Positions 15,173-24,788 are shown, numbered from the stretch's first letter. The stretch: 64,000 nt of DNA from JASLCR01 sp964407405 (GCA_964407405.1 CAYOVH010000002.1:1-64000); one strand, 5' to 3'. Numbers and translations are program-made. The notes: a model not told the origin generated them from the letters alone.

Positions 15173-18100
15173 ACACGGAACACGCCGCCGAGCGCTAGAA
15201 TATGAGAAAGACTGGGCGCAGCGCTGGAAAGAAGATAAGACGTTTGAAAAGTCGGTTGAAAACCGACCGGCAGACAGTGCGTATGTATTTTATGATGGTC
15301 CACCGTTTATCACGGGTGTGCCGCATCACGGTACGCTATTGAGCAGTATCGTCAAGGATGCCGTTCCGCGGTACTGGACGATGAAAGGCAAGCGTGTTGA
15401 ACGAGTGTGGGGCTGGGACTGTCATGGTCTGCCTGCTGAAAACTTCGTTGAAAAGCAGTTGAACATTATCGATCGTCGGCAGATCGTTACAGGCAGCGAC
15501 CAAAAGGCGCCACTCGATAAAGATGGCAACGCACTCCCAACTATTACGCTAGAGCAGTATATTACCAAAGCTCGCGAATCAATGGTCGCCAACAGTGAGA
15601 CCTGGGAAGGCGTGATTGATCGTATCGGTCGCTGGGTCGATTTCAAGGGTGCGTATCGTACTATGGACAAAAACTTCATGGAGAGCGTGTGGTGGGCATT
15701 TAAGCAGCTCTATGATGCTGGCAAAATATATGAAGGCCGCAAGGTGTTGATGTACGATACGAAATTTGCGACTCCCGTATCGAAAAACGAAGTCACTATG
15801 GACAATGACGCGTATCAGACAGTCACAGACCCGTCTGCATTCGTAAAGTTCCAGCTGGTGAAAGACGATGTACTTCGACGCGTATTCGGTGATGTGAGTG
15901 ATGAGTTATATGCACTGGGATGGACGACAACTCCGTGGACGCTTCCTGGTAATACTGCGCTTGCTGTCAGTCCGGACATGCAGTATTGTCTGGTACGGAT
16001 GGAAGACGGCGATAACTTGATCATCGCCAAAGACCGTCTGGAGCATGTATTGAAAGACGACAAGAATCAGCCACTTTCATACACTGTGGTACGTGAAGTC
16101 AGCGGTCGCGATCTAGACGGACTCTCGTATAAACAGCTATGGGAAGCGGACGTAGAAGAAATTGGGCCGTACGCAACGCTTGCTATTGGTTCATTTAATG
16201 ACTCCACGCGTGAGGAATTTGACGATGGTGAGCCATGGGCGAGCAGCTGGAAGATTTATGCCGCTGATTTCGTGAGTGACAAAGATGGCACGGGAATCGT
16301 GCATATCGCTCCCGCCTACGGTGAAGACGACTTTGAGCTAGCCAAGCAAAAGCTGCTGATCGTGGTCGATACCATTGATGAAAACGGATATTACGTGGAG
16401 CCTGTCCAGAACTGGCTTTACGGTCTGATACCGTGGCGTGAAGCAGGGCAACCACTTGAGTGCTGGGAAGTAAACAAAGACATCGCAAAAGGTTTGCAGC
16501 AAGCCGGTGCCGTCTGGAAAGTTGAGCATATCCGTCACGAATATCCATTTAATCCTCGCTCGAAACAACGCATCATGTATCGCGCCATTCCAAGTTGGTT
16601 CTTTGATATCCAAGACTCTAAACCACTGATGCTCGAACAAAACGAGAATATCAATTGGTTCCCTGAGCATCTAAAGCACGGTCGTTTTGCCAAAAATATC
16701 GAGCAAGCCCCAGACTGGAATCTCAGCCGCGACCGCTTCTGGGCAACGGCGATGCCGGTCTGGAAAGGCGATCGAGGCACGGCAAAAGTCATCGGTAGCT
16801 ACGCAGAGCTAAAAGAGCTGAGCGGGGTAGAGCTGGAGGATTATCATCGTCCATGGGTGGATGATATTACCTTCGAAATTGATGGTGAAAGATTTGTGCG
16901 CGTTGATAAAGTCCTCGACTGTTGGTTCGAGAGCGGCAGCATGCCATTCGCCCAGTTCCACTATCCGTTTGAGAACAAAGAGAAATTTGAGAGCAATTTC
17001 CCAGGCGATTTCATCGTCGAATATGTGGGGCAAGTCCGCGCGTGGTTTTACTATGTACATGTGGTAAATACTGGTCTCTTTGGCAGTGAAGCGTTCAAAA
17101 ATGTCATTACGACTGGTACGTTGGCCGGAAACGATGGTCGCAAAATGAGCAAATCTCTGGGCAACTACACCGATCCAAATGAGCTAATGGATAAATTTAG
17201 TGCTGACAGTCTACGCTTTTTATTGCTCGGCAGTCCGCTACTGAATGGCGAAGACTTTAGTCTACAAGATAAAGACGTCGGTGACGTGGCGCGCAAGCTT
17301 AGTATGGTTTGGAATATGTATGATTTCTTCACTATGTACGCTGAAGTCGACGGCTGGGAGTTTGATCCTTCAAAGCCGTCGATGCTAAATCCAGACGATC
17401 TGGCAAACCCGCTCGACAAGTGGATTGTCAGTCGTCTCCATCAGCTAAACGAGCACATTTCCAAGCATATGGATGCTTACAACATCCCTGATGCGATAGC
17501 TGACATACTGCCATTTCTCGACGACGCCAGCAACTGGTACGTGCGTCGTAGCCGCCGCCGCTTCTGGAAGAGCGAAGATGATGGCGATAAGGCTGAGGCC
17601 TATCGTACGTTGCATTATGTACTGTTAAAACTTTCGGTCATTCTAGCACCATTTACACCATTCCTTGCCGAGGAGCTGTACCAAAAACTCGGTGGCGGCA
17701 GTGAGTCTGTGCATCTACTTGATTGGCCGACAGACTATTCGGTCGATCAGCTAGTGCTTGATGAGATGAAAGGGGCAAGAGGAGTAATCAATGATATCTT
17801 GTCTCTTCGCGCCAAAGAAGGCATCAAGACGCGTCAGCCGCTTTCATATGCTAAGATCGAGTCTTCGCACAACTTTCGTGATGATATTCGTGAAATGGTG
17901 GTTGAGGAAGTCAATATCAAGAAGATTGATTTTATGTATGATAAGAAGCTTGAAGGTCAACGAGAGAATACAAAGATAGGCGTTGAGCTCGCTATCACTC
18001 CAGAGCTTAAGCGCGAAGGTATGATGCGTGAGGTGATTCGCCACGTGCAGGCGGCGCGCAAGCAAGCTGGGCTGAATGTCGATGACCGTATTCATTTAGT

Positions 18101-18266
18101 GTTGATGACCGACGAAAACGAGCTACAAAAAGCGATTGATGAGCACAGGGACACTATCTGTACCGAGACATTGTCTGACAGTATTGAGCACGATGGGGAG
18201 CTTGACTACAAAGATGTGGTAAAAGCTGATGAAGCTGAGCTCGTTGTTTCACTAGTAAAAGCGTAG
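15162..18266 (+). CDS. ileS: Isoleucyl-tRNA synthetase
   Basis: Class I synthetase that charges tRNA-Ile. The 1034-residue protein reads like the type 2 (eukaryote-like) group: GWDCHGLPAENFVEKQL, the editing domain with GWTTTPWTLPGNTA, KMSKS at residues 661-665, and an anticodon-binding domain with WYVRRSRRRFW. The HIGH box is H-H-G-T (residues 55-58), so the second catalytic His is Thr. Expression is probably set by the T-box upstream through the intervening gene and remnant. The start codon follows a GGAGGAAAG site within the preceding gene. Function assignment is firm. Confidence 0.95.
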   Translation: MKFRHGTRRRALEYEKDWAQRWKEDKTFEKSVENRPADSAYVFYDGPPFITGVPHHGTLLSSIVKDAVPRYWTMKGKRVERVWGWDCHGLPAENFVEKQLNIIDRRQIVTGSDQKAPLDKDGNALPTITLEQYITKARESMVANSETWEGVIDRIGRWVDFKGAYRTMDKNFMESVWWAFKQLYDAGKIYEGRKVLMYDTKFATPVSKNEVTMDNDAYQTVTDPSAFVKFQLVKDDVLRRVFGDVSDELYALGWTTTPWTLPGNTALAVSPDMQYCLVRMEDGDNLIIAKDRLEHVLKDDKNQPLSYTVVREVSGRDLDGLSYKQLWEADVEEIGPYATLAIGSFNDSTREEFDDGEPWASSWKIYAADFVSDKDGTGIVHIAPAYGEDDFELAKQKLLIVVDTIDENGYYVEPVQNWLYGLIPWREAGQPLECWEVNKDIAKGLQQAGAVWKVEHIRHEYPFNPRSKQRIMYRAIPSWFFDIQDSKPLMLEQNENINWFPEHLKHGRFAKNIEQAPDWNLSRDRFWATAMPVWKGDRGTAKVIGSYAELKELSGVELEDYHRPWVDDITFEIDGERFVRVDKVLDCWFESGSMPFAQFHYPFENKEKFESNFPGDFIVEYVGQVRAWFYYVHVVNTGLFGSEAFKNVITTGTLAGNDGRKMSKSLGNYTDPNELMDKFSADSLRFLLLGSPLLNGEDFSLQDKDVGDVARKLSMVWNMYDFFTMYAEVDGWEFDPSKPSMLNPDDLANPLDKWIVSRLHQLNEHISKHMDAYNIPDAIADILPFLDDASNWYVRRSRRRFWKSEDDGDKAEAYRTLHYVLLKLSVILAPFTPFLAEELYQKLGGGSESVHLLDWPTDYSVDQLVLDEMKGARGVINDILSLRAKEGIKTRQPLSYAKIESSHNFRDDIREMVVEEVNIKKIDFMYDKKLEGQRENTKIGVELAITPELKREGMMREVIRHVQAARKQAGLNVDDRIHLVLMTDENELQKAIDEHRDTICTETLSDSIEHDGELDYKDVVKADEAELVVSLVKA

Positions 18267-18313
18267 ATAGTTGCCTCATCACTTTGTCGAGGGGTCGACC
18301 GGCTTATTACATG

Positions 18314-18342
18314 TTGACTTTTTATTATATTTATGCTTAAAT
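18314..18342 (+). promoter_or_regulatory. Promoter with -35 and extended -10
   Basis: TTGACT (18314-18319), then a 17-base spacer ending in TGC, then TTAAAT (18337-18342). It drives the small gene at 18374. The leader is about 25 A-rich bases without a ribosome-binding site. Confidence 0.6.
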
Positions 18343-18373
18343 AGAATAGTAAGTATAAAAAATAAAAATCACC

Positions 18374-18583
18374 ATGAAACTATTTCACCACATACATTTT
18401 GAAGAGATCGACCCTTTGGGCAATGGTCTTGGCGATGAGATCGCTGCCGAACAGGCCGAGCCAGAGGCGATCGACCTTTCTCAAGAATTTGATGGGACGC
18501 TGGCCGATAATTGGCAGGCAATACTGGATGATGCTGAATACGACCCCGAATATAATGAGTTAAGGCGCTCGATTGACGAGTAG
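18374..18583 (+). CDS. Small acidic hypothetical protein
   Basis: A 69-residue, strongly acidic protein (many Asp and Glu, with runs such as EEIDPLGNGLGDEIAAEQAEPE). It has no signal peptide, membrane segment or Cys. I do not recognise it. The ATG is the first in frame after a good promoter, but no ribosome-binding sequence precedes it. It lies 18 bases before the zincin gene, which has its own promoter inside this gene's tail. Being a real gene is plausible from the promoter and composition; function unknown. Confidence 0.5.
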   Translation: MKLFHHIHFEEIDPLGNGLGDEIAAEQAEPEAIDLSQEFDGTLADNWQAILDDAEYDPEYNELRRSIDE

Positions 18584-18588
18584 TAGGC

Positions 18589-18594
18589 TATACT
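18589..18594 (+). promoter_or_regulatory. Zincin gene promoter -10
   Basis: TATACT ends 7 bases before the GTG at 18602, the same spacing as at ftsA. This supports GTG as a leaderless start. Confidence 0.6.
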
Positions 18595-18601
18595 ATTTAT
18601 A

Positions 18602-18979
18602 GTGAAAGAATTGACCGACCAGGAATTTGATGCGTTTATCACGCGGGCAATGGACGAGCTACCACAAGAGTATATCCATAATATGCACAATGTAGCTATT
18701 GTCATGGCAGATGCACCCGATCAGCAGCAACGCATAAAACTAAAGTTGCGTGGCGATCAGCTACTTTTGGGCCTCTTTGAAGGAGTACCTCGGACACTCC
18801 AGACGGGGAATGAGAACGGGCTATTGCCAAGCAAAATTACCCTGTTTAAGTACCCGATCTTGGCAGTGACACGTGATGAACAGGGCTTATTTGAGCAGAT
18901 CAAGCGTACATTGTGGCACGAGATAGCACATTACTATGGTTTGAGCCATGATGACATGGATGAGCGTCGTGGCCGCTAG
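18602..18979 (+). CDS. Minimal zincin metallopeptidase-family protein
   Basis: A 125-residue soluble protein with the zinc-protease motif HEIAHYYGLSHDDMDE near residues 104-119 (HExxH plus a third Asp/Glu ligand about seven residues on). This is the pattern of the Zincin_1 (DUF1025) minimal metallopeptidases. The segment IVMADAPDQQQRIKLKLRGD, with a later ITLFKYPIL, also fits. Members are about 120-130 residues long with no known substrate. The GTG start lies 7 bases after TATACT with no ribosome-binding site. Confidence 0.82.
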   Translation: MKELTDQEFDAFITRAMDELPQEYIHNMHNVAIVMADAPDQQQRIKLKLRGDQLLLGLFEGVPRTLQTGNENGLLPSKITLFKYPILAVTRDEQGLFEQIKRTLWHEIAHYYGLSHDDMDERRGR

Positions 18980-19036
18980 TTTTTATATTTCAAAATCCTG
19001 AGAATCACGTGTATAATTAGGCCTAGAGTTATATCA

Positions 19037-19068
19037 CCGCCTACAAAAGTGAGTGGAGTCACTGGCGG
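19037..19068 (+). other. Nested hairpin in the leader of the surface-protein gene
   Basis: CCGCC (19037-19041) pairs with GGCGG (19064-19068) around an inner AGTGA/TCACT stem. A TATAAT at 19012-19017 lies upstream, so the hairpin is in the transcribed leader. It lacks a T run and is more likely a stability or regulatory element than a terminator. Confidence 0.5.
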
Positions 19069-19089
19069 ACATTATGCGAGGGGTCTAGT

Positions 19090-22000
19090 ATGGCATTACA
19101 AATCAAATCAACGGGCTTAGCGACCTCGCGAAAGCATATTGGGATTTTTGTAGCAATTTTGGCGTTTCTTATTCAGCCGCTTGTGACGCTCAATATTCCA
19201 TCTGTATTCGCGGCCACGGCGAATGTCGCGCAGCTCGAGTTTACGACAGCGGCTCAGACAATAGCCCAAAACGCATCGTCAAGTATGTTGACAGTCCAGA
19301 CCCAAAACGCCTCAGGTAGTAGTGAAAAACTGGACACTTCCGGCACCAAGCTCAAGTTGGCTACTAGCTCTGCAACCGGCGAATTTTCGGAAAACGGCTC
19401 ATCTGGATGGACGCACGCGCCGACATTCACAATGGCGAGTAACTCATCAAACAAGAACTTCTATTATCGCGATAGCACCGCAGGTACTCCGACGTTGACG
19501 GCAACGGCTAGCGATGTTTCCGATGCGCCATATGCGTGGTCTGCTGCCACGCAGACGATTATGATTGTAGCCGCTCCAGCGCTAGAGCCGCATACCGTCT
19601 GTGCGAGCGGTTGTGAGTATACAACGATCGCCGCCGCCGTGGCTGGCGAGTCGGACGGAGATACGATCACCGTGAAGCCGGGGTCATACGCTGTCACTTC
19701 CACAATTGTCATCAATAAGTTACTGACAATAAAAGGTGAGAGCGGCGCAGCTATTACTACGAGCGGCGGCCAGAGCGTATTCTTAGTGACGGCACCAAAT
19801 GTATCAGTCAAAGGGCTGGCTATCACGAAGACTGATACTGCCACTCAAACTATTTTCGGCGTACAGGCTGGCAATTTTACCGCTTCGGGCAATACAATCA
19901 CTGGTCAATACAACCTCGGGGGTGGTGATATCGAACGTGCTTTCGAAGTTTCGGGAGGCCTAACTGGTCTAGCACTAACCGGCAATACTATCAGTCATCT
20001 GCGTCAGGCTGCCTACATTAACAATGGTGTCAGCGGTACGATCACGGGCAATGAGCTCAACAATTCCAGGGGCTGGGTAGTAGTCTCTGATACGGATCTG
20101 ATATTTGATGGCAATACGTGGGCAAACAATGCGACTGACATCGCTATCATCAGTCAGGATAACTCCGCCAATAACTATCCTTGCAGCAAAATTACGACAA
20201 TTCGTCAGGACAACAATAACGCCAGTGTTGACAATCAGGTGTTGCTGCGCCATTGTGTGACACTACCTGCCCAAACAACGACGATCGTGCGCCCAAGCAG
20301 TCTCAACGGTTGGTCGGGTATGGATGATAATGGGAATGGGGGGTCGCTCACATTTGTTTCAGGTCCTAGCACAGCCCCGCTTGGCGATGGTAGTGCACAG
20401 CTGGGAGTAGTCTCTGCAAATCAAGGTTATATCTTGGCCAAGAGTAGCTATGGCGGCCTGAAACTCGCTGATATTGCGATTTTGGACTATTCAACTTATT
20501 CGCAAACTGGCAACAATCTTTTGGCGCCGACGCTGCAGCTCAATGTGACCCCCGATGTGGGTGGTGCAGCCGGTTGGTACGGACGCCTTGTCTACGAACC
20601 ATACATGAACGGAACCGTCAGCGATAATACATGGCAGACGTGGCATGCCGCAGATGGTAAATGGTGGCTGACGAAGCCTGCCTCATTTGGCGGTCACTGC
20701 GCTCAAAACCATCCATGTACATTTGATCAGCTCATCAGCCACTATCCAAACATTGGTGTCAATGCTTCAGACCCACTTGTTGGCTTCAAAGCGGGCAGTG
20801 CCTGGACGAACTACACGGGTAATATTGACGGCTTTCATATTGCCGCAGCTGGTGTTAATGATCTCTATAATTTTGAGCCGTCTATTCAATTGGCAGCACC
20901 AACAAATTTAACTCCGGCAGACGGTAGTTATACAAAAGACCCAGCCTTTTCGATGGGCTGGAGTGCTGTCGAAAATGCAGCCGGGTACCAATACCGTACG
21001 TCAAATTCGATAAATGGTAACCAGCTCGGCCCAATCATCTATTGTGACGGGTCTGTGACAGTTGGTGATGGCTGCAACGGCGCAAGCTATCATTTGGTAC
21101 CGTCAAACTTTACAGTGAGCCAGGGAGCCGTATCCCGGGGTAATAGTGGGACACCGGCTGGGGATTACTACTGGCAGGTACGAGCAATCGATAGCGACGG
21201 CGTTGCTGGTCCATGGAGTGCCATTGCAAAGGTGACGACGGACTACACAAAGCCAAATGCGGTGCTCGTCAGCCCTGTCGATGGCGCATATAATCCAACT
21301 GGTCATTCGGTTACGGCTAATGATAATGCATCTCTAAGTGTTGTGGCTGCCCATCTGTATGATAGTAGCAACATGACACTTCTCAAATCATGCTCCAAGT
21401 CTTCACTTGATGGACAAACAAGCTACACTCTGGATTGTGCGATACCAACTAATCTTGCTGACGGCAGTTATGTGATTCGCTACAATGCCAAAGATTCAGC
21501 TGGCAATCTATCGGCTACCAAGACAAGTACGATTGTCGTTGATCATGCTAAGCCAGTTGTGAAAGTCAACCTCAATCGAAGTAGCTATATCAGTAGTAGT
21601 GCATCAACGAACTCGGCTTCTAATCCAGAGCTTGAAGCAACTGATCCAAATCTTGATCGTGTTGAGCTATGGAAGGGCACCACTAAGATTTCTACCTGGA
21701 CCGCTACGAGCAACTCACGGCGTGCGAATATCGCATGGCTCGGCGAAGGGACCTATGTGATCAGAGCATATGATAAGGCTGGCAATGGTTCCGATGATTT
21801 TGTTGTCACTATCGATAACACCAAGCCAATCATTAACTCAGTGACCTACTCAAATAACGGCAGTTTAACCAATCAAAATGTCGTAGTTACGATTACAACA
21901 ACTGAATCAGTCATAGCACCGACCGGGTGGACTCCGAGTGATTCCAGCGGTCAGAAATTTATTCGAGCCTACACCTCAAATACAACCGATAGCGTAAACG

Positions 22001-22872
22001 TGCGCGACGGAGCAGGCAACACTTCTGATCCCAAGACAATCACTGTGACTGGTATTGACAAGGCAGCGCCATCAGTTACTGTGAGTGGATCAAACTCAGG
22101 AGGTGTCTATACGAGTGATGTGCTCTATACGGTCAGTGACAACGTCGGAATATCTTCACTAATAGTCGATGGAGCTTCCGCTCCTTCTAGCGGGACTATT
22201 ACTGGCGACGGTATCCACAAGATCGTTGCAACGGATACAGCTGGCAATTCAACAACACGGGAGTTTACTATTGATACGACCGCACCTGAGCTGACAGTCA
22301 ATCAGCCGCTTCTCAATAATGACGGTACTTACACAATCAGCGGTACAGCAGATAGTAGCACTCAACAGGTATCTATCTCGGTTGATAGCGGAATTCCTGT
22401 AGTGGTGCAGGTTATCAACGGGCTGTGGAGCTATACGACTGGCTATATGGGAGCCGGAACAACACACATCGTTGATGTGAAGACCAGTGATGCGTACGGA
22501 AATACAGCCAGTCAGTCAAGGAGTTTTACAGTTCCATCAGTAGGGGGAAGCACTGTCAACACAATAAATGTCTTGTCGCGTATTGCCCCAATCGGAGCGA
22601 CTGGTCCGGTAGTGCCGGTCGGAGCGACTGGTCCGACGAATGCTGCATCTCCATCTGCAAATGCCAGTAATGAAGCTGATGACAACGGCGAAGTCCTCGG
22701 TACCAAAGATGGCACACCTTTGAAGAATACGGCAGCACTAACACCAAGTGATCAAGGCTGGAAGCTATTTGGCACTGCCTGGTATTGGTGGTTGCTTGGC
22801 CTAGCAGTCATTGTGGGCCTCTGGTGGCTACTGGTCGCACGCCGCCGGCGCGCCGAAAAAGAGCTGTTCTAG
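19090..22872 (+). CDS. Large surface-anchored beta-helix / Ig-like repeat protein
   Basis: A 1260-residue exported protein. Residues 1-40 form a signal peptide ending at VFAATA. Residues 165-330 read as a right-handed parallel beta-helix of the pectate-lyase type (YTTIAAAVAGESDGDTITVK, then repeated Asn/Gly/Thr turns). The middle (about 400-620) is a lectin-like or galactose-binding-like stretch I cannot place. From about 620 to 1155 come five or so Ig-like units, each with a (D/N)xTKP or DKAAPxV opening and an AGNxS motif. Two GATGP units precede a C-terminal membrane helix and a RRRRAEKELF tail. No LPxTG is visible, so the helix itself is the anchor. Likely an adhesin or host-contact protein; substrate unknown. 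Confidence 0.82.
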   Translation: MALQIKSTGLATSRKHIGIFVAILAFLIQPLVTLNIPSVFAATANVAQLEFTTAAQTIAQNASSSMLTVQTQNASGSSEKLDTSGTKLKLATSSATGEFSENGSSGWTHAPTFTMASNSSNKNFYYRDSTAGTPTLTATASDVSDAPYAWSAATQTIMIVAAPALEPHTVCASGCEYTTIAAAVAGESDGDTITVKPGSYAVTSTIVINKLLTIKGESGAAITTSGGQSVFLVTAPNVSVKGLAITKTDTATQTIFGVQAGNFTASGNTITGQYNLGGGDIERAFEVSGGLTGLALTGNTISHLRQAAYINNGVSGTITGNELNNSRGWVVVSDTDLIFDGNTWANNATDIAIISQDNSANNYPCSKITTIRQDNNNASVDNQVLLRHCVTLPAQTTTIVRPSSLNGWSGMDDNGNGGSLTFVSGPSTAPLGDGSAQLGVVSANQGYILAKSSYGGLKLADIAILDYSTYSQTGNNLLAPTLQLNVTPDVGGAAGWYGRLVYEPYMNGTVSDNTWQTWHAADGKWWLTKPASFGGHCAQNHPCTFDQLISHYPNIGVNASDPLVGFKAGSAWTNYTGNIDGFHIAAAGVNDLYNFEPSIQLAAPTNLTPADGSYTKDPAFSMGWSAVENAAGYQYRTSNSINGNQLGPIIYCDGSVTVGDGCNGASYHLVPSNFTVSQGAVSRGNSGTPAGDYYWQVRAIDSDGVAGPWSAIAKVTTDYTKPNAVLVSPVDGAYNPTGHSVTANDNASLSVVAAHLYDSSNMTLLKSCSKSSLDGQTSYTLDCAIPTNLADGSYVIRYNAKDSAGNLSATKTSTIVVDHAKPVVKVNLNRSSYISSSASTNSASNPELEATDPNLDRVELWKGTTKISTWTATSNSRRANIAWLGEGTYVIRAYDKAGNGSDDFVVTIDNTKPIINSVTYSNNGSLTNQNVVVTITTTESVIAPTGWTPSDSSGQKFIRAYTSNTTDSVNVRDGAGNTSDPKTITVTGIDKAAPSVTVSGSNSGGVYTSDVLYTVSDNVGISSLIVDGASAPSSGTITGDGIHKIVATDTAGNSTTREFTIDTTAPELTVNQPLLNNDGTYTISGTADSSTQQVSISVDSGIPVVVQVINGLWSYTTGYMGAGTTHIVDVKTSDAYGNTASQSRSFTVPSVGGSTVNTINVLSRIAPIGATGPVVPVGATGPTNAASPSANASNEADDNGEVLGTKDGTPLKNTAALTPSDQGWKLFGTAWYWWLLGLAVIVGLWWLLVARRRRAEKELF

Positions 22873-22891
22873 AGTCTAGGCCAATGTACAG

Positions 22892-22923
22892 GATAGCTCC
22901 AGTTGAGGGGCTATCTTTGTTTC
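22892..22923 (+). terminator. Intrinsic terminator after the surface-protein gene
   Basis: GATAGCTCC (22892-22900) pairs with GGGGCTATC (22907-22915) with one G-T pair and a six-base loop, followed by a T-rich run. Confidence 0.75.
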
Positions 22924-22935
22924 GGAGCGAGCTGG

Positions 22936-22944
22936 TGTTATACT
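22936..22944 (+). promoter_or_regulatory. Promoter of CAP-domain gene, extended -10
   Basis: TGT-TATACT ends 30 bases before the ATG at 22975. Confidence 0.6.
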
Positions 22945-22974
22945 TAAGGAAAGATTTACAACACCAAAATCACT

Positions 22975-23871
22975 ATGCCATATCAGAAGAAAAATAAAAG
23001 AACCGGCCGGAAGCATCTGCAGCGCATCACCAAAGACGCTGTTGTGCCACATCAGCGGAATCACTATCGCCCGCATCTTATTCGTGGCCATGGGTTGGCT
23101 ATAGTTATTGCACTGATTGTGGGCGTACAGCTGATCTACAACTTTAGCCAAACCGGGCTTGTTTTGGGGCAAAAAACAGACGTCACTGCGGAGCAGTTGT
23201 TAGTAGATACAAACGCTCAGCGCAGCGCGATTGGTGAGCAGCCACTAAGGTTGAATGTACAATTAAGTTATGCAGCAGCCATGAAGGCAGATGACATGCT
23301 TGCAGAGCAATATTGGGCGCATGCTTCACCTCGTGGCACAACACCATGGCACTGGCTTGGAGAGGCGCGCTATGAGTACGCCGAGGCAGGCGAGAATTTG
23401 GCAAAAGGCTTTCACACAACCGGTGGTGTCGTGACGGCGTGGATGAACTCGCCTGATCACCGGCAAAATATTCTTGACACTGGCTATAGAGATGTTGGAT
23501 TTGCAGTCAAGACAGGGTATCTAGATGGCAAAGAGACGACCCTTGTTGTTGCGTTTTATGCCAAGCCAGTAGATTCTGGCTCGCAGCTGGCTAGTAGCAA
23601 TCAGCCGGCGGCGGGCGTTGGGACGGGTAGCTCGCTGACACCAATTGATCGAATCGGTGTTGGGCTTCAGTCGATGACACCAGCATTGCTTAGTTCAATC
23701 ATACTTATCTTGCTGGTGATGGTTGTTGCTCTGGGTGCACATAGGTACCGCAATCATTTACCATTTGCACTTCGAAAAACCTGGCTCCGTCATCACGGTC
23801 TATATAAAGCATTGGGCATGGGCAGCCTGGTGATTATTTTATTAGCCCTCTACGGCGGCGGCCAAATCTAG
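22975..23871 (+). CDS. CAP (SCP/PR-1) domain membrane protein
   Basis: A 298-residue protein with a basic N-terminus, a membrane helix at about 37-57, and an extracellular CAP domain at about 75-200. Typical CAP signatures are present: NAQRSAIGEQPLRLN, H in YWAHASPRG, YAEAGENLAKGF and MNSPDHRQNIL. Two more membrane helices lie near 230-250 and 275-295. CAP proteins are secreted cysteine-rich-type domains with varied roles; enzymatic activity is not established for bacterial members. It lies between the surface protein and galU. galU's -10 box overlaps its stop codon. Confidence 0.85.
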   Translation: MPYQKKNKRTGRKHLQRITKDAVVPHQRNHYRPHLIRGHGLAIVIALIVGVQLIYNFSQTGLVLGQKTDVTAEQLLVDTNAQRSAIGEQPLRLNVQLSYAAAMKADDMLAEQYWAHASPRGTTPWHWLGEARYEYAEAGENLAKGFHTTGGVVTAWMNSPDHRQNILDTGYRDVGFAVKTGYLDGKETTLVVAFYAKPVDSGSQLASSNQPAAGVGTGSSLTPIDRIGVGLQSMTPALLSSIILILLVMVVALGAHRYRNHLPFALRKTWLRHHGLYKALGMGSLVIILLALYGGGQI

Positions 23872-23877
23872 TACACT
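23872..23877 (+). promoter_or_regulatory. galU promoter -10
   Basis: TACACT ends 6 bases before the galU ATG, directly after the stop of the CAP gene. It predicts a leaderless mRNA. Confidence 0.6.
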
Positions 23878-23883
23878 AGGTGT

Positions 23884-24696
23884 ATGAAGATTACCAAAGC
23901 AATTATCCCGGTAGCTGGTTGGGGTACCCGCATGCTGCCAATTACCAAGACAATTGAAAAATGCATGCTGCCAATCGGTACACGCCCCGTAATAGATTAT
24001 GTTGTCCACGATCTGATTGATGCTGGCGTCAATGATATTTATTTTGTGGTGGGGGAGCAGAGTACGCAAGTGCAAAATTATTATCGTAGCAACATACAGC
24101 TCAACGATTACTTGACGCGTCAAGGTAAAGAAGACAAGTTGCCACTCGTGGCACCGGTTGAGGGAGTAAAATTTCATTTTATCGTGCAGCCGAGTGTCGG
24201 TAAGTACGGCACGGCCGTGCCAGTGGGACTGGTAAACGACTATATAGGAGAAGGTGAACTTGTAGCGGTGATCATGGGTGATGACTTCATCTACAGTCAG
24301 GATGGTACAAATGAGATCAAACGATTGATCGAAGCAGCTGGTGAGGGTGGCTCGATGATTGGTGTCAATGTTCCGCGCGAAAGCGTGTCAAAATATGGCG
24401 TGTTACAGCTCGATGAGCAGGGAAATTATCAAAAAATTGTTGAGAAACCAACTATCGAGGATGCGCCAAGCACACTCATTAACGTTAGCAAATACGTCTT
24501 GCCAAAAGCCGCCATACGAGCTGCAGTGACTATTCCTGTTAATCCAACTCGGGGCGAATACGAGATTACAGATGTTATCAACGAATATGTAGCCAAAGGC
24601 GGCTCGATAAAAGTAGTTGAAGCAAAAGGCGAATTCCTCGACGCTGGTAGCGTGGAGGGCTGGCTACATGCGAATAATGTCGTTGCGAGCTTCTAG
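23884..24696 (+). CDS. galU: UTP-glucose-1-phosphate uridylyltransferase
   Basis: Makes UDP-glucose from UTP and glucose-1-phosphate, feeding cell-surface glycans. The 270-residue protein has AIIPVAGWGTRMLPITKTIEKCMLP (nucleotide loop with the catalytic Lys), the FIVQPSVGKYGTAVPVGL segment, MGDDF (metal Asp), and the FLDAGSVEGWLHAN end motif. The first GxGxR loop reads GWGTR, as in the GalU/UGPase group. RmlA-type glucose-1-phosphate thymidylyltransferase is a less likely alternative. No ribosome-binding site; leaderless start predicted. Confidence 0.9.
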   Translation: MKITKAIIPVAGWGTRMLPITKTIEKCMLPIGTRPVIDYVVHDLIDAGVNDIYFVVGEQSTQVQNYYRSNIQLNDYLTRQGKEDKLPLVAPVEGVKFHFIVQPSVGKYGTAVPVGLVNDYIGEGELVAVIMGDDFIYSQDGTNEIKRLIEAAGEGGSMIGVNVPRESVSKYGVLQLDEQGNYQKIVEKPTIEDAPSTLINVSKYVLPKAAIRAAVTIPVNPTRGEYEITDVINEYVAKGGSIKVVEAKGEFLDAGSVEGWLHANNVVASF

Positions 24697-24772
24697 CCTA
24701 TATAGTTATCCAAGTAGAAGTGCTACGTTCCTTAGTGCATAATTGTTATGATTGTGCTCGTAGGCCGACTAC

Positions 24773-24781
24773 TGGTACTAT
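24773..24781 (+). promoter_or_regulatory. Promoter of hypothetical gene, extended -10
   Basis: TGG-TACTAT ends 7 bases before the ATG at 24789, again predicting a leaderless transcript. Confidence 0.55.
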
Positions 24782-24788
24782 TTAGTCT

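Noticed and set aside
18996..19017. CACGTG palindrome as a parS site near the surface-protein gene
   Set aside because: Only the central six bases match; the flanking bases do not fit TGTTNCACGTGNAACA, and the site lies at a TATAAT promoter.
22603..22636. Direct repeat GGAGCGACTGGTCCG in the surface-protein gene as a mobile-element footprint
   Set aside because: It encodes two in-frame GATGP units of a low-complexity linker; no inverted ends or disrupted gene are present.
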